DNA from: Gracilaria domingensis
Lineage: Eukaryota > Rhodophyta > Florideophyceae > Gracilariales > Gracilariaceae
Length of the DNA: 64,000 nt
Direction of reading: 5' to 3'
Assembly: GCA_022539475.1 (NCBI GenBank)
Contig: VCMS01000098.1
Location: 62,001-126,000 of the forward strand
Shown: positions 29,122 to 39,491 of the stretch, piece after piece
How the letters are laid out: every line of letters begins with the position of its first letter
Position numbering within the stretch: the stretch's first letter is position 1
Notes under the pieces: model-generated
Databases searched by the model: none
The model's input: the letters and a program-made list of their open reading frames with translations, nothing else
Told to the model about the DNA's origin: nothing
Made by a program: the position numbers and the translations under genes

Positions 29122-32100
29122 CTATGTGTTATATTGATTGTCCGGATTATCTACAACGTTGAGAGCGCGAGCAATGGCGTGTTGTGGTGTACCTATCACT
29201 CGAGCCAACTCATCATGGCTTTGTTGGTTAGGAAAGAACCGCATAGGACGGTTGGAACCGACAGGGTTTATAATGTCTGCACTCGAAGCCAAGAATTGGG
29301 ATTCATTGCTAGTGGTTCGCCTTTGTTTCTTTGCCGGTGTTCTGCGCTCTAGAAAAGACTTTTTGCGCTTCTGCGATCGGCCGAGTCCTGCATTTGGGTT
29401 ATTAATATTCCGCGTTGGACTGCAATCAATCATTGGCAATCCCGGAACACTGTCTGGCGCTGCAAGAGCTCTCTGGGATTGGCTCGGGTACCTTCCATTG
29501 TTTAAGAGCTGCAGACCGTCACGTAAATAGTTTTTGAGACTATCTACGGCAACTTGTCCATACGTTTGGGCAACGCGGTGCATCTGGTCCACCAATGCTT
29601 TGCAGTCCGAATAGGTTGCATAAGACCTAAGTTCTTCAGTTTGGATCTTCTGTAGCTGCACCACACGACTCTTACTATCTGTATATTGTGTGCCGTTCCC
29701 CTCATTCTGGGTATGGTGAGCAGTGTTCGATGGTTGGGGTTCCTGGGCAAGTCGGGAATGAATTTCGTTTTGGAGCTCTGTGTTTGGCGTCCCCATCTTT
29801 GAACGCAGTTGAAGTACGTGTTCTAGAGTCCATGAGTTGACATCACGGAGCCAGTAGTCATGCCAGATATGTTCGATACGGAACCGGTTTGAGACGGCTG
29901 TCCGAATTGCGGGCCAACGATCGCACACCTCAGGGAACACCGCGAATAACCTCGTGAGGTGCGGGCATGGGAGGCCCCAAGCGGTGGTATCGCGACAGCT
30001 GCAATTGCCGATAACGCCCCCTGTCTCGTCCCTAGTAATCACTGCGTTTGAGAGGTACGCGTTATAGGTTTCGGGTGCGTTCAGGTTGGGATCGTGTGCT
30101 CTTCGAATGGTGAACACTGCTAATGGTTGTTCAGAGGATGCGTCCAAGTCCTCCATATCCAAGTCGAAATTGAACGGAGCATCCCGAGTTGGAAGTACAC
30201 TAGCGTCGATAATTTGAAAGTAGGCTGAGAATCGAACGCTACATTCGAGGAACTTCGTGATGCTGTAGGGTGTAAACCTCTGAATCATTCGGTTCGACGT
30301 GGCTATTGTGAGCGGTAGACCTGACGTAACGAGCTTGTTGCGTAATGCAGTGTCACCTATTGTCGCCTTTTGAGATCTTTCTGTTTGCAGTCTTTGTGTT
30401 ATGGTCTTCATAACCATAGGAACCTCGGAAAATGGGACATTCTTAGAGATGATATATTGCTGATATCGTTTGTGAGAGGACTCAGAAAATCCACTCCCCT
30501 GAAAGAAGAAACGACGGGGGAGTGCGATATCTTTTAGACAGCGGACAACCATGTCTGGATTTTCATGAAAAAGAAACTTGTACCATCGTGGTAACGGAGC
30601 GTTGAAGTTGGTGAAGAATCGATGCTCCAGGGTAGAGCGCATTGTGTTAAATTCCTCCAGGCTCCTTGTCCTTCTCAACGAATGTAACGCGTCTCCCATA
30701 TCCTTTCCCCATGCCGCTCGCTGTATGTGCTTGCACCATCGCTCCGTGTTGGGGGCCTGGTTCTTGTTCAGGTGCCAGTCGTCGAGGGTAATTGAGGATA
30801 AAGGAAATACTTTCCGAAGTGCGCCAATTAATGCAGCGCATTGGTCTATAGCGAAGCAGCTCGGAGATACGCGATAACACTCTTTGAATCGTTCAAGGAC
30901 CCAGAGAAAACTCTCCTCAGTCTCGTTCATTATATATCCCATAAAGTAAGTTGTTAGATGACCGTTATTGTCTCTTCCGTTCATAGTGATCAGAGGTAGA
31001 TTGAACCGATTCGCCGAAGATTTGCAATCAACAGAAACCCCAGGGACAATGCCAAACCGCTCATAATCCAATGCCCACTCCTCCAGACACCATGCTACAA
31101 ACTGAAGCCCATCGTTGCTTCCAGTGGTGCAGTAGATTTTGTTTCTATTATTCTGTGAGTGTAGTTGAATCAGGTTCTGATACAACCTGAGGCATTCTTT
31201 TTCTTTCGGATAGCGCGAGTCTTCAATGTATTTTAGACGTCTCCGGAAGCGCGTTCTATCTACCTGGACGCCAAACTTCTCCTCAACAAGAGCCAGTACA
31301 GTTCCGTAGTGTAGATGTAGTGTGCTCCGTAAGTGGTGAGCCTCTCGTTCCATACTTGGCGATAATTTTCTCACGACAGAGGATCTGTCAGGCTCATGAT
31401 TATGATATGCCTTCGCAAATGTAGCCGAGAAGGCATGTTGCTCGCTCATGCTAGTCACCTTCACTCTTCGTAATTTGAACTCAAATGGGCAGTTATACTG
31501 CTCGTGGCTCGACAAAGAGCATATTAGATAACCGCGATTTAGAACCTTCCGTCCGGACTGTTCCCCATACTTCGAGTCTCTTATACACAACTTGAATCCG
31601 TAACCTTCTGCAATATACTGCAGATGCTGCAGCACATCTTGTGAACGGGCATTAGCAACCTGCTCTAGGTAAGCGACAAAAATACGTCTTACGCTCTCCT
31701 CTTCTGAGCTACCTTCCAATTGGGAAGAAGCAACCGATTCCTCCTCTTCAGTACCAGTTCTACTTGGGTCCTGTTCAAAGGAGCCCTGTTTCAGTGCCTC
31801 TAAAGCGATTCCTTCAAGAGGTTCCGGAGAGTTACGTGACACTTGTTGCATCTGCAATGCGCAAGAAAAACCACAGAGTCGGTAGATGGTCAGAACTATG
31901 AGCACGGGAAGGCATGTATAGGATACATTCTTACCGAAATGACCTGCAATCCTCCTTTCTGGAGTTCCATGTGCCTCTCGGTGACGTCTATCACAGAACT
32001 GTCATCAGACAGCGGAGCTTCAATAGTAGACTTCGGCTTCTTCAGAGTAGAACCCCCGACTTCATTATTGTCCTCTATTTCAATTATCTGTACCTTGCTC

Positions 32101-34319
32101 CGAACATTGCCACGAACACTGCCCTTATACCTACTCATGGTATTAACATCATCTACATGCTTAGTGTTCCAGATCCTGTTCTGCACCTCCAGAGAACGGC
32201 TAGGGATAACGTCATCCACAAAGTCATCTTCATCGGTATCCGCTACCCTTGATGTCGATTTGAGAGCAGGAGGAGTGTAATTAATGAACGGAATACGAAA
32301 GTTACCCGGACAATTCTTCAGTATTGCCTCTCTTACGGCTTTCTTCCTCTTCTCAGAAAGAGAGCGACGTCGTTCTCCAACACGTTCGTGATTGTGCATT
32401 GTAGACTCAGATACGAGCCATCCTTGCTCATCCCGGCGCGCTTTGGCCATAAAGGCCGCCTTACAGCCACACCCTGGATGGGAGTACTTGTATCTCAGAC
32501 AGCGGAGCCTGGCGTTAAGACGATATCGTTTGGATTTCGTGACTTGCTTACAAAATTGAACCCCATACTCATACCCGTCCTGCGCACATAATGCGGCAAC
32601 GTAGCCAGGTAGATCCCATATATTGAGCTCCTCTCTCCCTGAATCCTGCTCTTCAACTTCCCCGATCAAGACACAGTCCTCATTCTTGTCTTTTCTCCTA
32701 GCGTGCTCTTTCTTTATGGAGTTCACTCCAGCTTTCTGACTGTTTGCACTCTTCCCTCCTGTTGATAAACGTGCATCGTACAATGTGCCTCCCTGAACAC
32801 TAGGATCATCAGGCTGCCGTGAAGAGCACGACTTCTTTCGCGGCTTCAAACTAGAGTCCAGTACGTCGTTCAAAATGTCTTTCGCAATAAAGTTTCTGTT
32901 CGAAGAGACGTTCTTCTCTAACACCGCATTAGGTACCAGCGATATGCTGCGCAGTCGCCTTGTCCCACGATTGTTAATCGGCTTTGCATATCGTAAGTTT
33001 TTCTTAGCACTTATTGCGTTCTTCCCAGGAAAACGGCGTATTTCGTCCTCCTCGGGCGCTTCAGGAGCACTTTCCTTCCCACGTAACTTAGCAGCACCCC
33101 TACCCGGCACTGTCAACTTTGATAAACCACGCTTACGCTTACCTCTCCGCGCCTGAGCTTCTTTAGCTTGTCGTTTTGGAGGTTCTGTTGCTCTGTGTCG
33201 GGAAGCGAACACTGCCTCCCGACGACTCATCTGGATACTATCCACCGCAAAAGTATCACTGATGGGAATAATATGACTGGTAGACATGATCATCCTTATG
33301 CGTGCTTCTGCACAAGCCCACCTATATTGTTCAGTGAGGTGTTTTGGATGACCCTCCGCAAAACGTACTTTCGGAATGACCCCTGTGGTCCGAGCAAAAG
33401 TAGTCATAACAGATAGAACATATGCCCCACAACTGTAACCATCCTTCTGAATTTCGTAGTTTAGAACCTCTAACACATACTTCGAAGTGGGAAACGTCCA
33501 CGTGATCCTTTCTTTCCGAGCATGTTCTATTATGCGCGAGATAAAGTCTCGCATGTCTTCCGGGCAGTCCCAATCAAGACTGTCCCCCCAATACATCCTC
33601 CAGTTCCCAGCTGATATCCGTTCAGCAACAAACAAGCCCCAATGTACGCCTCTTATTCCAACTGGAACCACAACTGTTCTGATATCCCCAGGACTGAGAT
33701 ATAGTTTCTGTAGAAACCAGCATTCATAGCGACTCAGAAGAGATAGTTGATCCTTGCTGTTCTGATTCTTGAACAATCCTGCAGAACTTCCAATGCGAAC
33801 ACCAGCATCAACCGGAACGAAAACAACCCCACAATTTGGTTCCAATTCCATAACACCAGCACCAAGAAGAACGTTACAAAACCATTGCTTTGGTTTACAC
33901 GATCCAATTAGGTTAGTGCCTACATTACCCTTATGATCAGTAGCATTTTGACGAATAATGATCAAGTGATACCAAAGTCTGCGAAGCTCATTAAAGCCGG
34001 GAGGTCCTTTGCGATTAAAACGAATACTAGTTCTGCGCTGTAGCTGTTCCAAGAAACTAGAAATAACTTTTGTCATCACAGTGATTGAATTGATCTCCGC
34101 TTTTGTCAAATCTCGTGCACAAGGTTCGTTGGAAATGTCATCGGTGGTTTTGATGGGATTTCCATTTTCATCTACCTCATCACCTGAACTCTCATTGCGC
34201 GGGTCCAAGAATCCTACAATCATTGAGTCAAGCCGATCGCAAGGTGGGTAAGAAACAGATGGATCGGATTCATTTTTAAACGATATCATAGCAATCCTGA
34301 ACGGCAGCGGTACGAACAA
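29122..34319 (-). CDS. MULE transposase fused to ULP1-like SUMO protease (two exons)
   Basis: Exon 1 (31935-34319) and exon 2 (29122-31851) are joined by an 83-nt intron (31852-31934; GTAAGAA...TTGCAG) in phase 0, giving about 1,704 residues; without splicing they are two frames overlapping by 10 bp. Exon 1 encodes a Cys protease of the ULP1/C48 type with His in GVHWGLFVA, Asp in WGDSLDW and Gln/Cys in IQKDGYSCGAYVL, then a basic linker and a FAR1/WRKY-GCM1-like zinc domain (CLRYKYSHPGCGCKAAF ... HNH). Exon 2 has a second FAR1-like domain (CPFEFKLRRVKV ... YHNHEPD), the MULE catalytic core (VDCKSSANRFNLPLITMNGR; CFAIDQCAALIGAL; LDDWHLNKN) and a SWIM zinc finger (CSCRDTTAWGLPCPH). It should bind the terminal repeats and cut and paste the element; the protease may act on SUMO-like conjugates (inference). 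Confidence 0.88.
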
Positions 34320-34415
34320 TTAGATGAAACGCTTTGGTGGAAACGCAATGAAAGCGTCGTTGTTGCAGTGGGTGACTGGTATCCTTAAGAACCCGAGGGT
34401 CTCGAAACTTGTTGC

Positions 34416-34477
34416 TTGCGTTTTGCGCTCTCGTCGGTCGTGACATTGCGTTTTGCGCTCTCGTCGGTCGTGACGTT
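34416..34477 (+). repeat. About 30-bp tandem duplication beside the MULE right end
   Basis: The unit tgcgttttgcgctctcgtcg followed by gtcgtgac occurs twice, spanning the inner border of the right terminal repeat. It is absent from the left end, so it arose after or apart from the terminal repeats. Confidence 0.7.
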
Positions 34478-34692
34478 GGGTAAGTGTGGCTGTCACGACC
34501 CTGCGGGGCGTGCAGCCAATAGGAGCGGGAGGAACAGAGGATTTGACGACGAGCAGAGGCCTGGGCGCAAGGTAACGGGCCTAGAGAGTTACGGAGGGTG
34601 ACAGAGGTTCTTGGTAGGAACCGTTTCAAAATCAGGTAGGTTCTGGGCTTCTATTTCTACATACTCTACAGTGCGTAGATTTGCCGCAACCC
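34468..34692 (-). repeat. MULE right terminal inverted repeat (225 bp)
   Basis: Reverse complement of 28200-28424 with no visible mismatch or indel; ends ...GCCGCAACCC at 34692. Confidence 0.93.
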
Positions 34693-34701
34693 CATTTTTA
34701 G
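34693..34701. repeat. MULE target-site duplication, right copy
   Basis: CATTTTTAG immediately outside the right terminal inverted repeat, identical to 28191-28199. Confidence 0.9.
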
Positions 34702-35171
34702 GGTCAAGGGTGCGAAGCTGAATATTATTTTCTCACTGTACGTGTACACTTGTTTTTCTTGCGGTCAGCTAAATCAGCCAATGAAATACCGATCGTACAG
34801 TCGCCAAACGATACCCAGCCGCAACAGGCGTTTATTCGATATCCTAGTTGGAAACGCTCAAGGAGGATCTTGCCACGAGCGCGAATCTTGGCGGCAACTA
34901 CAGCAGTACCGTTGTAGCCAAGGCCATACAAGCCAAGGCCATACAGACGCCACGAGCACGACGGTAACCAACGGTATCTATCGTCGTTCCAGTGGTACTT
35001 AAAGCCCGTGCATTCCAGCTCATGCTTCTTTCGCTCCATCCTAACTCCAAGAGCTCACAATGTCTCTTCCGTGCTTGCCTTTCCTATTCTCGCCGTTCGG
35101 TTTTCCTGCTTATCACCCCTGTGTCATTTTGACACCTGCTCCGGACTGACCACTGTTTTGATCCAAGTTCA
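34702..35171. other. 5' flank of the 696-residue ORF
   Basis: Before the MULE insertion this was continuous with the sequence left of 28191. It contains aaggccatacaag-type direct repeats near 34917-34945 and a pyrimidine-rich stretch near 35060-35120 before the ATG. No other gene was seen. Confidence 0.35.
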
Positions 35172-37262
35172 ATGATTGAGTTTGCTGTTGTTTTATTGGA
35201 GGCACTCGTCGCTGTTGCACTCGAGCGAGTGCTCGTGTCTAATGACGCGGGTACCCTTGCTCATCTCAGGCAAGAAGTCAAGTCCCTGACCAATACAGTC
35301 ATCGGTTTGCAGAAACAGATTCAAGGTTTGGATGACATCGTTCAGCACTTTCTTGGAAATGTCCCGGATGAGATACGTCGTTTTCGCACTGTTCGTGAAA
35401 GTGCTTGCAGTCAATTAGGCCGTTTCGACCCAACGCTCATCAACTTCGCCACGGAACTTGTCGCGTCGTTGCTAGAGCACCAAGCCCTAGGATTTCAGCT
35501 CAAGGTTCACGCCACCAAGCAATCACTGGATCGTGCGTCCGGTTACGAGCAGTCCGACTTCGAAGTCGTTATGGGAGCAAGCGACACTGTTGCTCAAAAT
35601 CTTAAGCGTTTAGGAGCCTTCTTCGACCACTTAACTGCGTTCAATGACGTTATGCCAATGTCCAAACTTGAGAAGCCGGCCATAACTTTGAATATGGTCG
35701 GAGCAAGCGGCGCAGAGTTCAAGCCTTTTGAACTTATGAGGTACCGAATCGCTTTACATATGGTCTCTCTTAATTCGATGGCGTTAAACTGGAATTCTTC
35801 CAGTTTGGGTAGCCTCAAACTGAACGGCAAACTTCTCAGTGCTCAAGATGATTGCTTTTTCAAGTACATCAAGAACACGGGAATCGATACCGACGTCCAT
35901 GTTGCCAGATTTCCCCGCTCTTTCAGCACCGACGAGTACAACAGGCTCTCACAGTTGTTACGAGATTCCACTGAAGAGTCAGTCTCATGTTTTAAAGTTC
36001 TTGTTCTTTCGTTCGATGATTGGCTTTGTGAAACAAGCAACTTCGTGGAGCACGACAGCTTTTCAGAAAAGATTCGCACATTTACCGAAGGCAGCTCGTG
36101 CTGTCCTGAACAATGTGTACCGGTGCGATGTGTCGAAGTGAATCTCCACGATTACTCTCATTGGGACCAGATCAACTTAGAACAAGTTCTCTTCTGGGGC
36201 TTGTCAATGAGTGTCGTTGTAATTCGTTTCGCATGTCTGAATCAGCTGAAAAAGATAATTGCGGCAAGTACACAGATTACTGTCAAGTACCCTGGTTTAA
36301 CAGATGATGTCGAACGCGTCCTTTACGTTGAGACGTCATCTACGGACAATGTCCGCCAAATCAGGAACGACATTAAACGCATGGCAAGCACGCGAAGGTT
36401 TCGAGCACCCAGGGATGAGGAAGATATCCTCTTGGAGAAGAGTTATACCGCAACGGAAGAGATGATGAAGTACATTCGAGACCGGGCCGTTGCGAAAAGA
36501 AGTATCGTGAACAGTGATGTTACAGATGAGTCCCGTGACTTAATGACCTCAATAACTCGTATCTTCAATCGTGAGCTAGTGGAGGCGGAAGCCAACGAAG
36601 AAACGTGTGATATTATGAACTTTTTGGAAAAGATCAAGAAGACACGGTTTTCATCCAAGTTGGATATATATAAGGATGACAGCGAAATGGTGATATCCAA
36701 CGGAGACCAAAACGCTGGTTTCTTGCTCAAAAAACAGCCTCATATGTACGACGAAGACTACTCGAGCTTTCGATGCGTGCCAAGGAACACTTCTGTGAAC
36801 CTACGATTGCTTCTCAGACTTGATGGAGTAAGTCGTTCATTCCAGTATTCTTTCCATAGAAAGTGGAGGGCGATCGATGATATTGTCGGGCTTCACGAAG
36901 ACGAGAAACTGTACGTGGCCGTTGTAAAGGAAGAGAAGAAAACTATGTCGAAAGCAAAGTTTAGGTCTCGCGGACCTATTGTATCATCGGTTACAATTCG
37001 CGGGGTGGGCGGAACAGATTTGGACCACTACCGTCATGGCAAATTGCTGCAATGTGTCATGCATGTGGCGGAACTTCAGAGTACCAACGCAGGATGGACC
37101 GCATTACGAGTCCTTCTCAAACTCATTCCACAGCTAGCCGAGTTTTGTCGGTCAGAATCGCAAGTTGTTCGCACGGCATCGACGTCGAACATCCATGGTT
37201 GTTCATCATTTAGAAGCGGTCCCAGGGGCCCTGCCTGGAGTGATTGGTTTCCCAGCCGCTAG
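35172..37262 (+). CDS. Orphan 696-residue protein
   Basis: A single open frame of 2.1 kb from ATG 35172 with balanced composition, so coding status is strong. The N-terminus is hydrophobic (MIEFAVVLLEALVAVALERV, possible membrane anchor or signal) followed by a coiled-coil-like segment (HLRQEVKSLTNTVIGLQKQI). The middle is mixed alpha/beta with hydrophobic strands such as CFKVLVLSFDDWLCE and LFWGLSMSVVVIRFACL; the last third is charged and helical (RRFRAPRDEEDILLEKSYTA). I recognise no Walker, kinase, nuclease or transposase motif. It sits between the MULE and the second duplicated segment, so it may belong to the accessory region or be a lineage-specific host gene. No intron is evident. Confidence 0.65.
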   Translation: MIEFAVVLLEALVAVALERVLVSNDAGTLAHLRQEVKSLTNTVIGLQKQIQGLDDIVQHFLGNVPDEIRRFRTVRESACSQLGRFDPTLINFATELVASLLEHQALGFQLKVHATKQSLDRASGYEQSDFEVVMGASDTVAQNLKRLGAFFDHLTAFNDVMPMSKLEKPAITLNMVGASGAEFKPFELMRYRIALHMVSLNSMALNWNSSSLGSLKLNGKLLSAQDDCFFKYIKNTGIDTDVHVARFPRSFSTDEYNRLSQLLRDSTEESVSCFKVLVLSFDDWLCETSNFVEHDSFSEKIRTFTEGSSCCPEQCVPVRCVEVNLHDYSHWDQINLEQVLFWGLSMSVVVIRFACLNQLKKIIAASTQITVKYPGLTDDVERVLYVETSSTDNVRQIRNDIKRMASTRRFRAPRDEEDILLEKSYTATEEMMKYIRDRAVAKRSIVNSDVTDESRDLMTSITRIFNRELVEAEANEETCDIMNFLEKIKKTRFSSKLDIYKDDSEMVISNGDQNAGFLLKKQPHMYDEDYSSFRCVPRNTSVNLRLLLRLDGVSRSFQYSFHRKWRAIDDIVGLHEDEKLYVAVVKEEKKTMSKAKFRSRGPIVSSVTIRGVGGTDLDHYRHGKLLQCVMHVAELQSTNAGWTALRVLLKLIPQLAEFCRSESQVVRTASTSNIHGCSSFRSGPRGPAWSDWFPSR

Positions 37263-37644
37263 CTTATGAAGAATAGGTGCACTTCCTGAGAATATACATA
37301 CCCATCTTTTCGATATGGACGTCTGAAATATCAAGAGATCGATTGGAGCGCATGGTGAACGTATGCCCGCAGGGCATTGCTCTGGACTCCAGAGTCTGGA
37401 GCTGTCACTGCTCCTGGTTTTGTGTAAACCCAATTTTGGAACGTTTGGCTAAGTGTTGAGCAATACCGCAGTGATGATTCCTCGTCACAAGACATTGGCT
37501 TCTTTTCTTCATCAAGCTTCTCTCACCTACGTTATCCCAAGCGCTACCATGAACTAGAGACTACCCCATACCGTTTTGCCTTCAGCTCCTGTTTCATCTT
37601 GCTTTGCTGTGGTCATTTACTTAACAAAAGAAACGATAGTTTTT
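37263..37644. other. Intergenic, nothing recognised
   Basis: A/T-richer sequence between the orphan ORF and the second duplicated segment. The sequence left of the duplication border is unrelated to that left of copy 1. Confidence 0.4.
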
Positions 37645-39491
37645 CCTTCCTTGCTTCATATCTACTCAAAACTTCTCACCTCATTTTACAAGCGACATCT
37701 TAAATTAGAGACCCTCTCGAAACTTTTCGCCTTGAGCTTCTACTCCATCCCTTTTCCGTTGTCATGTGTTTAACTACCCATCCTTAATGGGTAAAGGAGA
37801 GCGATTCTATCCAAAGCACCCTTTCCTCAATGAGGACCAAAAACGACGTGAGCATTGGATGCTATAGCTCAAATTAAACCTAGGAACTTGTAGATGCATA
37901 ATTGAAATGCTCGGAATCATTTCGCGTCAAAGCCCGCCGCTGCTGATACTGTTACCGATGGAGAGAGAATGTACGTGGTGTGTGCACTCAGCAAGCTCTC
38001 GCCATCAGTGGCAGCCTTCTAATTATCAGCAGTCAAGAGCAACTCCGGACTCATCCCAATCCCACTTTCTCTACTACTCTTAAACCGTCCATTCTATTCT
38101 CCAACCCACTCTTAATCTCATCCCCATCTTCAACCTCACCCTCATCCTCACCATCATCCGCAACCGCCCGCCCACACTCATCCCCACCACCCCAACCCCA
38201 CCCCACCACCCGAACCCGAACCCCACCGCACCCCACCGCACCCTACCGCACCCCACCGACCTGTCTACATTCATTTCCCGGTCACTCACTACCCTCCCTT
38301 GTTCTCAGATCCTCTCCCCGCGACATGGAGAACAAGATGGGTTTGGAATACGTTTTGAACCTCCTGCTGACGATGCGCCTGTTGACGTTGTCAATGGCAA
38401 AGGCCATCAAAAGCCCCACTCGTTTCTGTGTCAGTGGCACACATGAGAGGTTCGACAGCGACATTCGAGACCTATCGCATATCGCCTCTTGGTTCCAGCA
38501 GGTAGACCGCGGTGTGGCCGTTTGCCCATGTAAGGACAACACGTGCTCCGGGAAGGCGCAGCCACCACCCCAAGGAGGGCTTGATCGCCTCAAGCGCCTC
38601 GCCAGTTTCGGTGCTCTGTGCAAAGAGGGGCGTCTTCTGATGACCCACTTTCGCAGAGCACACGCCGCTGCGGCCGAGCTGGTCGGGTCACTTGAGCCGT
38701 CATCATTGTCACTCGATGACGCCGTATCAAGTGAGATACTGCATGTCAGCACGTGGTGCGAGGCTTGCGAACCGGGTTGTCGCGGCTGTCTGGCGAAGGC
38801 GGTGCACCGTCGCGTGAGGAGGCTCCGCAATACGTTTACCTCCTTTAAGGAAACGTTGTCGGCAGCGATAATGGAGGTGCGTGAGCTTGTGATCGATGAC
38901 GCTCTCGAGGAGGCTCTCGAGGAACAACGCTCAAATAGAAAGCGAAAGAGGCCCTCCGAATGGGAACAGGCCCAAGAGCGTGCTTCGCAGCGTCGGGCGA
39001 TAGGATAAGATAGATTCTGTACCAAGGGTAGTAGCTTCCTTCAGAAAATAATATGATATAAAAGAATTACAAACAAAAGCCCTGAAAGAGTTCTATTATC
39101 TTTCTTCGTCTTCGTCATCCTGAAAAGATTCCGGCCTCCGTTGGAGACCCGACCGCAGATCCGTTTTGCTTCCCAAAGGAAGACAGACTCACCACGTGAA
39201 GGCGGATCGCACGAGTCTTATTCTCTTTCTCTCCCTGCTGAGCGAAAGGACGAAGCGAACTAAACATTCAGTAGACATTCACGCATAGGACTCCCAAAGA
39301 CCTGAAGACCGTAACGTATGCCTCGCAGCCATCGATCACTACTCAATAGCCGTACTATGCTTACTGGGCTACGATGTGCAAGTTTTAGATGTCTGAGGTG
39401 TTTCCGGCCTATCATCCTCTTCTTCCACTCTTCAAGTAACTTATCCGATAGTGAAACTCAAGGTTCGCAGACTGGGTGAGCCCTACAAGCT
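37645..39491 (+). repeat. Duplicated segment, copy 2 (direct repeat of 19712-21502)
   Basis: Same orientation as copy 1. Long near-identical blocks occur in the leader (ctcacctcattttacaagcg; taaattagagaccctctcg), the ORF and the 3' flank. Relative to copy 1 it has an extra block of about 130 bp near 39085-39218, bordered by similar ctattatctttct / cttattctctttct sequences. Confidence 0.8.
38325..39008 (+). CDS. Orphan 227-residue Cys-cluster protein, copy 2
   Basis: Starts at ATG 38325 (MENKMGLEYVLNLLLTMRL) and has the same 684-bp length as copy 1 at 20453-21136 without indels, at about 85% amino-acid identity by eye. The upstream in-frame ATG of copy 1 is out of frame here because of a small length difference, which supports the internal start. 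The Cys cluster CEACEPGCRGC and the RKRKRPSEWEQ basic tail are unchanged, while most replacements lie in the 20-85 region. Maintained frame and conserved Cys and basic motifs suggest selection on a protein. Family and function unknown. Confidence 0.6.
   Translation: MENKMGLEYVLNLLLTMRLLTLSMAKAIKSPTRFCVSGTHERFDSDIRDLSHIASWFQQVDRGVAVCPCKDNTCSGKAQPPPQGGLDRLKRLASFGALCKEGRLLMTHFRRAHAAAAELVGSLEPSSLSLDDAVSSEILHVSTWCEACEPGCRGCLAKAVHRRVRRLRNTFTSFKETLSAAIMEVRELVIDDALEEALEEQRSNRKRKRPSEWEQAQERASQRRAIG

Larger units (their letters stand above)
28200..34692 (-). mobile_element. Complete-looking Mutator-like (MULE) DNA transposon with ULP1-like protease
   Basis: A 6,493-bp element bounded by 225-bp terminal inverted repeats (28200-28424 and 34468-34692) that look identical by eye, each starting GGGTTGCGGCAAATC. 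It is flanked by a 9-bp direct duplication CATTTTTAG (28191-28199 and 34693-34701), the size typical of Mutator elements. It encodes one long minus-strand gene (29122-34319) with SUMO-protease-like, zinc-binding and MULE transposase domains. Identical ends and open frames indicate a very recent insertion that may still be mobile. It resembles plant ULP1-bearing MULEs (Kaonashi/KIU type), but those carry the protease in different arrangements. Confidence 0.93.
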
